Shown: positions 19,688 to 28,650 of the stretch, piece by piece
Position numbering within the stretch: position 1 is the stretch's first letter
How the letters are laid out: each line of letters starts with the position of its first letter
Source of the DNA: Pelargonium nanum
Lineage: Eukaryota; Streptophyta; Magnoliopsida; Geraniales; Geraniaceae
Direction of reading: 5' to 3'
Assembly: GCA_036897485.1 (NCBI GenBank)
Contig: JAYMTF010000890.1
Coordinates: 1 to 28,650, forward strand
Length of the DNA stretch: 28,650 nt
Translations under genes and position numbers: made by a program
The notes under the pieces: generated by a model
Seen by the model: only the letters and a program-made list of their open reading frames with translations
The model's database searches: none
What the model was told of the DNA's origin: nothing

Positions 19688-21076
19688 TGAAGCAATTGCA
19701 AGTAAGCTGACAAGCAAAAATGTAAGGAAATAACCAGAAAACTGTATAGATATTTTAACTAACCAAGAAAAGAAAGAACAGAGAATGTTGGGAGACAGAA
19801 CTGAATGTGATGACTGTGATTGACTGTAACAGGTAGATATTGTAGAGAGAGAGAGAGAGAGGAAGGTGGTGGGCAGTTAGAAAATGGGAGATAAATGAGG
19901 GGATGGTGAAGATAATGCAGGAGTTAACTGTAACTTCTTCCTAATAATTAGGAGACCACACATATTATATAACATCAATTGTTATTTATTATAAATAAAT
20001 TGTTTTATGATTAACACATATTAAATATTAATTATTTGATCTGTTTTAGGTTTTGCTTTAACCAATTAAGCAAAAAGTTGAGATGGTAAATAAATTTTAT
20101 ATAATGTAACAATTTTTAGAAAAATAAATTAATATCCAGTCCTAGCTCAAATTTCATAAGTTAATTTTTTATCGCAAGCTAGTTTTTATGGTATAAGAGC
20201 TTTATATGAAACTCGGATAACGTTTGTCTTTTATAAATTAAATTAGGAGCCACTGATTTAATAGAGGGACGTTGAGAATGTGGCATTGCTGGTTTTGGTG
20301 GTAAACATATATATGCAAAAATATTGAACTAGTTTGACTCGAACAATCACTACATTATAGTTCGTTGAAGTAACTTTTTAGTGACTTATTTTATTGAACC
20401 GTCTCATCAATACATAAGAGTTTGGTAATATATAATATGTTTTAAATTTGTTGTCTTCGAGGACGGAGTCGGATGCTTTATCTCTTACTTCTAGATTCTT
20501 AAAGCATACACAAAAATATATTCAAGTGTGCATTTAGGAATCCGTCATTTTCATAGTTGATATAAAATCTTAATCTTAAATTTTATTCATGATTTCATGT
20601 TTTAATATTTAAAATATGTTCTCTGAATCTGAAATTTTGTTCGTATGGGTTACACAAGTTGGCTGGAATTGATTTGAAAATTTGAGTGATTGTTCATATG
20701 TTTTTTTTTTCAAACAATTTAAAACCTTTAAGTGTTTGATTTTGCAACAAAATAGTAAAGTGGGTAAATTTGATATTTTTATAAGAGAAAAATGAGTTAT
20801 ATGCAGGACGAATGATAGATGTATAAAATGACGTGACAATCTACGTGTCAAATATATATCTATTATTTATGTATTTTAAAATTTAGATCCAACTTATAAC
20901 AACTTGACATATACGATACCATTACTCTCATAATATTTTGGCACAAAACGTCTGGTTTGTAAGACATACTGCTTATGTGACGTATTATAATTCGATCACA
21001 AGTTGTCAGTGAAATAATTGATGTGTCATGTCTTATTAGTTGACACATCAATTTGTACAATATTACATACACATAG
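19688..21076. promoter_or_regulatory. Upstream region of the bHLH gene, shared divergent spacer
   Basis: Lies between the minus-strand bHLH gene and the plus-strand toprim gene and should hold both promoters. A (GA)n tract (about 19844-19861, CT in the bHLH mRNA sense) is about 155 bp before the bHLH ATG, and an AT-rich TATA-like stretch (minus strand) is at about 19964-19972. At 20189-20200 TGGTATAAGAGC differs by one base from the methionine-tRNA primer-binding site of LTR retrotransposons, a possible relic. 21016-21053 is an inverted repeat. No gene is visible. Confidence 0.4.
21016..21053. repeat. 13-bp perfect inverted repeat with 12-nt loop
   Basis: AATTGATGTGTCA at 21016-21028 is matched by TGACACATCAATT at 21041-21053. 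It lies 24 bp from the hAT-like element that follows. It could be part of a decayed MITE or a protein-binding palindrome; nothing in the sequence decides. Confidence 0.75.
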
Positions 21077-21260
21077 CTAAGGGTGTTCGTTTTGACTGAC
21101 CGGATCATATTTGGTGGCCCGGAGCCAATACTGGACCGACTCGAAAACAATTTTTAAAAATTAAAAACAAATATTTTGATCTAATCGAATTGTATTTAAG
21201 AGGGCTGGACCGATTGGTCTGGTCCATGTCACCAGGTCGGACCAGATTTGAACAGCTCTG
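21077..21260. mobile_element. hAT-like MITE upstream of the toprim gene
   Basis: Starts CTAAGGGTGTTCG and ends TTTGAACAGCTCTG, a pair resembling the ...GGGTGTTC / GAACA.CCC... ends common in non-autonomous hAT elements of eudicots. The body is rich in GGACCG/CGGTCC-like words (GACTGACCGGAT, CTGGACCGACTCG, GGACCGATTGGTCTGGTCC), also usual for that group. The ends match only partly and no 8-bp target duplication is preserved, so it is a worn copy. Its right end is about 180 bp before the toprim start codon. Confidence 0.45.
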
Positions 21261-21438
21261 CTGATATATCTTTACTCGTTAATCCGACACATTAGCCACA
21301 GACTAATAACATATCTATTCCCGGCAGACATTATCTACGGCAACAGCTCAGAAACCAAGCGATAATGAAAAATCTGTGCTGAACTTGAGGCTGAGCCACC
21401 CTCCAACCACCACTCGCTCCTCCGTCCAAACAACAAAG

Positions 21439-24400
21439 ATGAAGTTTGCGGCGAATCTCCGGCCCAACCACCTCTCCTCCTCCTCCTTCTCTAGGCACGT
21501 CCTCCCCAGCAGTTTCAATGAATCGTTTCCCGCCGGACAGTTGAGAGTAATGTTGAGCCGCACCTGGTCTCGCTCGCTCTCTTGTGCCGCAAAAAACCAC
21601 TCTCCAGGTACCTGTTTGGCTTCCAGGAAAGCAGAGTGAACGATGATTGAGAATTTCATGTTATTTCTTCTGATTTTGGCAGTGTATTTGGAGCGGCAAG
21701 AGGAGGCTAGCGTTGATTTGACTAAGGTCACCACTTTGAAGCAGAAAATTGAGGTTCTCGGAATCGACTGCGAGGACTCTTGCGTCCCCGGACGCTACAA
21801 TCTCTTGTTTTGTCCCAAGGTAGTCTCTCTATTTCAACCTGAAATGCTGTTTCATTTGAAAGAATTGCCTCTTCTTCTTTCTAGATGTGTATTCATGTTT
21901 GTTTCTATCGATTTGGCTACATAGTGTAAGGATAGGCAGTTGCTACGGAGGACCTTATCTCTTCATATCATCCAAGACGGGTAGGCCACTTCTACTTGTT
22001 TCCAAATCTGCATACATATATGTTGTATTTATCTGATCAATTTGCCTGACTGGTTCCTGTAGAAGATTTGCCATGTGGAGGTGTTTTCATAGTGACTGTG
22101 GATGGGCAGGCCAGGTAGCTGTTTACTCATGCATTATGTATTTATCGGATTTTTCGAAGTTGGAACTCATAACATGCGTTGAGTAGTTGTTAACTTTGGC
22201 TGTAGGCCTATGCAGATAGCAGCGGACTGCAGAATGCAGTCAACAAAGTCAGGTCCTTCGGACAAATGGCCGTAGAGAGCCTAGGGTTAGAACCACCGAA
22301 TGACAAGGTAGTTAGAACTTAGAACTGTTTTATTCATGTAATGCCTCAGCCTCCCACTATTGATAATCTGCAATTGACTTTTTGGTGCTGTCAGGTTCTT
22401 GCATACTTTGCCGAGCGAAAAATATCAGTGGAAACTCTGCAAAGAAATGGGGTTATGCAATTATCTAGTGATCTGGTCCGCGGTGGTCAGGTCTGATATA
22501 CTGTATCAACTCCATCACTCTTGTAGGCTATAAATTATGTTGACGAAGGAGGTGTTTGCTTAGAAGTTATGGTCAAATGAACTAGATACGCTGAACGAAA
22601 TTTGGACGACTTTAGCTATTTTCTTAAAATCTGGGGTTTCCCTTGCTAACAGTCTAAATTAATAGAAAATGGTGCCCTCTGTATCTGGCAGAACTAGTTC
22701 TATCGTGTACCAATCACCCCTTGAAAGTTGCATATTTTATTGAAAGGGGTTCTTACCATGTCATGCCTCAAAAAGAAAAATCCAATGTTTCAAAGGTCTA
22801 TACTCTTAATCCCTCTGGCTTTAGATGAAACTGCAAATGTGGAAATTAGCCTATTACCCAGGATGTGCTGAAACATAGGAGTGTAATACTAAACCAGTAT
22901 GAGACAAATTGAAAGAAAATGTTAACTAGAACAATAGAAGTTCAAATTCTTAAGTCTCTGTGCATTCATTCACATCACGAGTAAAGTATGATCATAAGAA
23001 CCAGCCTTTACATGCCTCTCAAAGTTTTCATGGTTACTGCCACCAAGGGCCAAGTCTGTAAAGTTTCTAGTTGTGGTTTCAAGAGAATAAGTTAGGGGTC
23101 AATTTGCATGTCAGAGACTAGGAAGTATGGATGAATAAAAAATACAAGACACGAGACGCGCAGGACATGCTTCCTGTTTTTTTATTTAAAAAGAAATAAA
23201 TAAATACAATAAAAACAATGAATGATAAATTTCAAGTAAGAGTTAGAGAAGCACTTGAATAATGTTTGTGCTTTTGTAAATTATAAAGTGTTTTGGTGTA
23301 ACTGCCAGCGATCCACTTCGTTTGACATGTTTGTTCTTCACTCTAATTTTAATATAATTGAAAACTATAAATTATAACGAGTATATTATATTTTTTCGAA
23401 TAAATATGGAAGTAAAAAACTGGTGAAACTCGTGTAGTGTCATGTCCCTAGTTGGTGTTTGAGTCTATGTTTCCAAGGTTGGGAACACTGAGGGAGAAAA
23501 AAATCTTCCTATTAAGAAATTTCCTTCAACATTTCTACGACAAATATATCCTGGCAAGTTCTTGACATATAGTTTATAAACCCATTAATGGAGTGAATTA
23601 TCTGATTTGCTTTATGTTCTCATTCTCCAATCTCCAATGAGTATCACCTTGCCCCATTCCTCGGATAAAAAGTTTGGACCAATACTGATTATGTTATTGT
23701 TCAGCAATATAATGCATCTTCCTCACTTGACAGAGATGATCTGATATTTTCTATTTTTTCATGAAACTTCTGTTTGCAGGATACTATTGCATTTACCTAC
23801 AGGCAAAATGATCAACTTGTTGGCTGCAAGTATCGAACCTTGGGGAGGAGGTTTTGGCAGGTGCTTGTACTAAACCATGAACTGGATTTTAAAATTGACA
23901 TAGTTTTGAAATGAGAACTTACTAATTGTTGGAAGACCAACTCAATTAAAAGTTTAAACTGATATAGTTTAGCCTCAGTATGAACTCTATACTCTAACAC
24001 GTCCCCTCACGTGCAAGCCCATTATAGCTCTGCACGACTCGAACTTGTGACCTCTAAGGTCTAGAAGAGAGACTCTGATATCATGTAAATAGCCAACTCA
24101 ACTATAAGTTTAAACTGATAGTTAAGGACCCAATATTAACTTTATAATCTTAACATTAATGACTGATTTTGAAAGTGTAATTAAAATTTTGTATGGTCTA
24201 GGTTACATCAAATGGATATGCATAGGCAAGTTCATCCATTACATTAGATGATGAGCACTAACTTAATGCATAACTTCATTTATGAAGAATCCTTGTCTCC
24301 TCAGCTGCTAGGCTCTTGTTGCAATATGGTTCTTCATCGCAGTACAGTGTATTCATGCTAAACAGTTTAACTAATTTCATTTAGAAAAATTATTTTCCCC

Positions 24401-25465
24401 CAAGATGCTAGGCCTTATATATTTACAGTTTGGTTCTTCATTGTGATACTGAGTAATGTGGGAGGCCATCATTACTGGTGACAGGGGAAGCATGTGGTTG
24501 AAATTCTATAGATTCGTTTGGTGGTTAAAATGTTTAATTTAACCAGGAAGGCAGATGTTCTTCATTTGGTTGTTTGGCAAGCTAATGTGTGGGGCTGGTT
24601 TCAAATATTTTTGTTTGGTAAACTATATAAATCACTGTTATTTAACAATATAACCCTACTGTTAGAATAGAGGGAAAAAAAAAAAAAAAAAACTGAACTG
24701 ATTTTATATATCGGTTCGAGATATTTAGTTCATACCCAAACTGAACTAAATTTCAGTCCCCCTATAGTATACTTCTTTTATTCAGTTTTGTTTGCAACAG
24801 ATCATTAAAAAAATTGCTCTGTAACATGCATATTTATTCGATGTGAGATAAGATGTATGTGTTCTGCTAAGAATTTATTTTAAATGTATGGTAACAACTT
24901 TCAGGAGAAGGGCACAGAGAAGTTTTTGTATGGACTCGATGACATAACTGATGCTGATGAAATCATCATTGTAAATACTGTTACCATAACTTGGATTCTT
25001 TGAATCGTCACTTTAATCTCTATGCATCATTATAATTTTAGTGCTGGTAATAGGTTGAAGGTGAAACAGACAAGCTTTCATTGGAGGAAGCTGGTCTGTT
25101 TAATTGTGTAAGTGTTCCAGGTGGCGCACCAGGACAGGTTTCAACTAAGCCATTACCGCCTTCAGAAAAGGTTTGTTCACACTACTGTTCAGACACTCTA
25201 TCAACTACTGTTTTCCAAGATAGCAATCGTCCTGCTCATTTTTGTGTATTTATGTCAGTGGTATTGAGCCGTAAGCATAATGTGGTAAACTTGGTTGCTG
25301 ATTATATATTGGTTGGTGAAAGAATTTTATGTACTGGTGAAAATATAGAAGATTGAATTTATTTTCTTTTCAAGTTGTGTACTGTGATCAATATGGGCAC
25401 AGCAATACTATTGTCATTTAGGCAATGCTTTCTTTTCAAATATACACACATGAGGATATTTTCCT

Positions 25466-25524
<59 letters not shown>

Positions 25525-27261
25525 TACACGCTTATAAAATGCTACACTACTCTGGATTGTTAAGCTTTTACTCTATCAGGTCACAATGTAATACCATTTT
25601 CTTAGTCTAATCTAGCTTGGCATTATATATAATGATATAATGTTGTTGACATGTTTCTTTCATCTTGAAAGAACATAAGAAAAAAAGTACTTTTCAACCT
25701 TCCATTTTTTTGGCTAATGCATATATTTGTCTTCATGTGCATAGGATTCTGCATTTCAGTATGTATGGAACTGCAAAGAATACTTGGACAAGGTTGTTAA
25801 TTCGCCTCCAAATTTGTTATCTAGAGCTTACATTGATATTCAGGTACATGTCTGATTCCATTAACCTGGTAGGCATCACGCATCATTCTGGCCACCGATG
25901 ATGACAAACCCGGCCATGCCTTGGCTGAAGAGCTTGCACGCCGCCTTGGAAAAGAAAGGTAACTTCTTCTTCTTTTGTTGTATTTTGATAAAGAAGCAAT
26001 CCAAATAGTGACATAACTATATACAAACTAATTTTTCATACTTAAGAAACTCTTTATTTGCTTGAGAACAGAGATCTTAATTGTTGAGCAATGTAGTAAT
26101 CCATTTGAATTTGCAAATTATGAATAAGATTTGAAGTCTAGAATAAACAAGATCCACCTGATGTATGTAAAAACTCAGGATCTTATTTGAACTATCAATT
26201 GTTATGCCTCAGTCAATAAATGCTTGAGTGGGTAATATGCTCAGAAATTAAGAAAATTAGATATGTAGCTACATGTTGTGAGATTTGACATCTGAGATAA
26301 AAGTTTGCATTGAATGTTCATTTACTGAAATGATCTATGCCGTTGTAATTTATTTTGTTTCGTGGGCTATCAGATGCTGGCGAGTAAATTGGCCAAGGAA
26401 AGACGAGCTCAGTTGTTACAAAGATGCAAATGAGGTTCGGTTCTTGTTCTATTCTTCTGATTATTTTTTCCTAACGGAACTTTTTGAGCTACACGTGGCT
26501 CGCATTTTGGTAGGTTTTGGGATACTTGGTTAGTATTTCTTTTCTCCTTGGCTAGCAAACAAGCAACTTTTCTTGCTTCACAAAGAAGAAGATTTACTTA
26601 TTGAGATTTGTGAGAGAATAGTAAAATGGTTGCAAAAGTCTTTCCATAATCCAGGACAAAGAAAGTGGTTTTCAGATCATGAATCCTTTTGCCATATTCT
26701 TTATCATGAATTTTAGCTCTGGCTGCAGGTACTCAAGAATACGGGAGCAGCTGCATTGAAGGAAGTAATTGAAAGTGCAGAATTAAATTGGGTAAGTAGT
26801 TAAAATCAAGTCATATTTACTGGTATTGTACTTCACGAGGAGGCTGTATTACAATCTTGATGGGGATTTTGCTTCACATTTGGTTGTGTAAAGATATGAA
26901 TATCGAAAGAGTAGAATTTATTGTTTAGAGTGAACCAAACCAAACCAAATTGAATTTATTGATTTGGTTTCATATTTCAGATTTGCCTATATGTACACCC
27001 GTTTGACAGACCACCTAATAAGTAACTGGCTTAGTTTTAAAGATTGGGTATTTATCCAATAAAATGACATGCCCCGTGATTTTCTTCGGGCACTATCATT
27101 GCTTGTCATGTCTAGAAGGTGATTCTGGTATAAATATATGTTGCTATTGTAATCAACACGGGATGGGATGGGAATGCTAAATGCTGTTGATAGAATATCT
27201 GACCAGTATTGCCTGCCTGCAGGGTGTCGCGGCTGCTGAGGGATGCGATGGCAACAGCTAG
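21439..27261 (+). CDS. TWINKLE-like toprim (primase homologue) protein without helicase domain
   Basis: Homologue of the primase half of plant TWINKLE, the organellar phage-T7-type primase-helicase. Fourteen exons: 21439-21607, 21683-21819, 21925-21980, 22063-22114, 22206-22307, 22395-22490, 23780-23860, 24905-24970, 25054-25170, 25745-25792, 25873-25958, 26374-26434, 26729-26791 and 27223-27261, all in phase, giving 390 residues. The first ~56 are Ser/Arg-rich, with a single acidic residue, like an organelle presequence. A zinc ribbon has C100-P-K-C103 and C128-x4-C133. The toprim fold has VEGETD (E255 at the catalytic Glu) and ATDDDKPG (D317, D319 as the DxD pair). After EVIESAELNW a last exon adds a tail with no similarity that I recognise, and a stop. 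No Walker A helicase sequence follows in the window, so it resembles the short Arabidopsis At1g30660 rather than full-length TWINKLE At1g30680. Nucleic-acid binding or primer synthesis is possible, unwinding is not. Confidence 0.9.
23927..24155 (-). mobile_element. TRIM retrotransposon (229 bp) in toprim-gene intron 7
   Basis: Read on the minus strand: an LTR (24155 down to 24084, TGTTAAGATT...TTTACA, 72 bp); directly after it TGATATCAGAGTC, matching the initiator-Met primer-binding site TGGTATCAGAG at 10 of 11 bases; a short internal stretch; a purine tract GAGGGGAC (24009-24002); and a second LTR (23999 down to 23927, TGTTAGAGTA...TTCCAACA, 73 bp). Both LTRs start TG and end CA and share CAGTTTAAACTT.TA.TTGAGTTGG. 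The 5-bp flanks are CTAAT and TTAAT, a near-perfect target duplication. It codes for nothing and lies antisense to the host gene. Confidence 0.8.
24672..24690. repeat. Poly-A run in toprim-gene intron 7
   Basis: An uninterrupted A run of about 19 directly after AGAGGG. It could be a retroposon tail, but no source sequence is recognised before it. Confidence 0.8.
25469..25524. repeat. (CT)18(CA)10 compound microsatellite
   Basis: A CT run (about 25469-25504) passes directly into a CA run (25505-25524) inside intron 9 of the toprim gene. Likely length-variable between individuals. The open frames across it are only artefacts of the repeat. Confidence 0.95.
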
Positions 27262-27945
27262 CATTGCCAAACCCGACATTTAACCGGTGGGAAGAATCTT
27301 TGGTGCAACATGAAGATAGTCTCTTCCAAGTTCCATCTCCAATGGAAATGACAAGAGTATTGAGTCTTGGAAATTAATGGTTACTGGTGTGGCAGCAAAA
27401 ACTGGGGCAGGAGTACATTTATTTGAAATTCAAGTCATGCTCATACACCACCTTAATTAGCTAGCTGGGCTTCTCTTCTCACGGCCTGGAGCATATATTT
27501 GGGATCAACTAATATCATTGAGTAAATTGAACTCATATATTTATTTGTTTATCTTAAAGAATATGGTTATTGCTAAACTTGTTATATGCAAGCCCATTTC
27601 CATAATATACTGTCTGCATCATACAGTACGGCTCATTCTTATTAAGAAATAATGTTATAGATGACCACAGAGTTCATTTTAATATTAAGAAATAATGTTT
27701 TAAAAAGCACATATCTAATATTTAGATCAAAATATATTTCCATCCTATAGGATATATTCTAAAAAATGAAAATTGGGAGGCTCAAACTTCCATCCCGCTT
27801 ATTCTTATGTGTGAAGAAGTATTTAGAAGGCTCGGAAAGTGACATTCGAGTATTCCACAACTTGTGTGGTCATTTATGTGGAGGGTGGGTGGTGTGGAAT
27901 GGGTCGGGTCGTGTGTGGGGGTAGTTGTCGTTACAGTTGGGTTGG
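27262..27945. other. 3' UTR of the toprim gene and spacer
   Basis: The first few hundred bases after the stop codon are probably 3' UTR. I see no helicase-coding exons, so the short form is not simply cut off by an intron. AT-rich, otherwise nothing recognised. Confidence 0.45.
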
Positions 27946-28214
27946 GAAGCCGAAGTTAGGTTCGTGGAGGTATTGACAATTCGAGAGGCTCATAGTTAAA
28001 CTAATGAGAGAGGGCGACAAAACGTTATTAATATGGAGTTCGATCATCTTTTTGTAGCACGCGCCTTACAGGTTGAGGGGAAAATTTCAACGCTTTCGCT
28101 TTGATTGCAAGTAATTTAGCTCTTATAGATCAGGTGAGAAGTTTAGAATTTATGATTGTTATGAGGTATGCGAACCGAGCGGTCGATGTGTTAGCTAGGT
28201 TGTCGAATTCTTAA
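27946..28214 (+). pseudogene. Decayed retrotransposon RNase H-like domain
   Basis: The frame from 27946 reads EAEVRFVEVLTIREA, an early stop at 27997, then RQNVINMEFDHLFVARALQ; the frame two bases on, from about 28083, reads NLALIDQVRSLEF and ends RYANRAVDVLARLSNS before TAA at 28212. This order (AEA...REA helix, VI.ME.D strand with its acidic residue, then the RxANxxxDxLAR block) is that of the RNase H-like domain (RVT_3 type) seen in plant non-LTR retrotransposons and related genes. One stop and one frameshift show that it is dead. No reverse transcriptase is in the window, so it is only a 3' fragment. Confidence 0.6.
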
Positions 28215-28449
28215 CTTGTCATGCTTAGTTGAGTGGTTCAAGCTCCAATCACTTCTAGAGATTTTACCTTATTATTGTTTGATTTGAGATAATAAAAGCA
28301 TGGTTTGAATTAAAATATACATGTGCCACACTTTTTATTATAATTTTATGACATGCATCCCTAAATAATTGTATTTTTGTCTGTAAAAAATGTTACAAAT
28401 GAGCATTCTCATATAATACTTAACTGATAATTAGTTGAACTCGATAAAA
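28215..28449. other. AT-rich spacer
   Basis: About 235 bp between the RNase H relic and the Helitron-like end; nothing recognised. Confidence 0.4.
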
Positions 28450-28650
28450 TCTATACATACTATAAAAGCTGAACAAAAAAACAGGTTTATAATGCGTATT
28501 AGAGCGCCACGTCATCAAATTTTTAGTTTTGACCCAAACTTTTGCTTAATTACAATTTTAGTATAATTTTTTATTTAAATTATAATGTAGAACTAAATCC
28601 ATACATATGTATGTTAAACTTGGTGAGACAACACTAGAAGATGCCACATC
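28450..28650 (+). mobile_element. Possible Helitron 5' end, runs off the window
   Basis: TCTATACATACTATAAAAGC at 28450-28469, preceded by an A, resembles the 5' end of many plant Helitrons (TC start inserted between A and T, then CTATA.TA.TATAAAAG). A GCGCCACGTCATC stretch at about 28504 is also common in such ends. The 3' hairpin and CTRR end would lie beyond the window, so this cannot be confirmed here. Confidence 0.3.

Noticed and set aside
19658-19717. Upstream extension of the bHLH protein (ten extra residues)
   Set aside because: The extension would start at TTG; the ATG at 19685-19687 is the first standard start.
21348-21734. 128-codon minus-strand frame over toprim exons 1-2
   Set aside because: Antisense shadow of coding sequence with conserved splice sites on the other strand.
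25375-25610. Frames with Ser-Leu and His-Thr repeats
   Set aside because: They are translations of the CT/CA microsatellite in an intron.

Overview
The window reads as nuclear DNA of a flowering plant, almost certainly a eudicot. It is AT-rich, the genes are split by many short GT-AG introns, the long spacers hold microsatellites and worn transposable elements, and every protein I could assemble belongs to a plant family. There are no operons, Shine-Dalgarno sites or CRISPR arrays. Exon structures were read by eye from phase-consistent splice sites and family conservation, with no transcript support.

Layout: 1-1142 is a transposon-rich edge (CACTA-type ends, a tRNA-derived SINE, an AT/CA microsatellite). 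3178-5128 (+) is a group IIe WRKY transcription factor of the WRKY14/WRKY35 type, with three exons. 5129-9220 is a long AT-rich spacer in which I recognise no gene. 9842-13201 (+) is a six-exon short-chain dehydrogenase/reductase whose promoter has a cluster of TGGGCY elements. 13661-14107 is a tandem, palindrome-containing repeat. 14275-18000 (+) is an eight-exon N-terminal protein methyltransferase (NTM1/NRMT family). 18740-19687 (-) is a two-exon bHLH factor of the bHLH52/bHLH53 type, convergent with the methyltransferase. 21439-27261 (+) is a 14-exon TWINKLE-like protein that keeps the zinc-ribbon and toprim (primase) half and lacks the helicase half. 27946-28214 is a decayed retrotransposon RNase H fragment, and a Helitron-like end appears near the right edge.

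The order WRKY14/35-like, bHLH52/53-like, TWINKLE/toprim-like recalls Arabidopsis At1g30650-At1g30680 and the WRKY35/bHLH53 pair at At2g34820-At2g34830, so this looks like an old conserved linkage with an SDR and NTM1 gene between. The genes need not share a pathway: two are transcription factors, and the toprim protein (and possibly the SDR and NTM1 products) look organelle-targeted.

The points most worth a second look are a pair of compensating frameshifts that breaks the conserved WRKY N-terminus, two back-to-back near-perfect hairpins in the second WRKY intron, a Glu-to-Gln change at the E-box-reading position of the bHLH together with an in-frame stop-free intron, and a 229-bp terminal-repeat retrotransposon in miniature (TRIM) in a toprim-gene intron with a related solo LTR in the SDR gene. 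I did not find a clearly new biological system.
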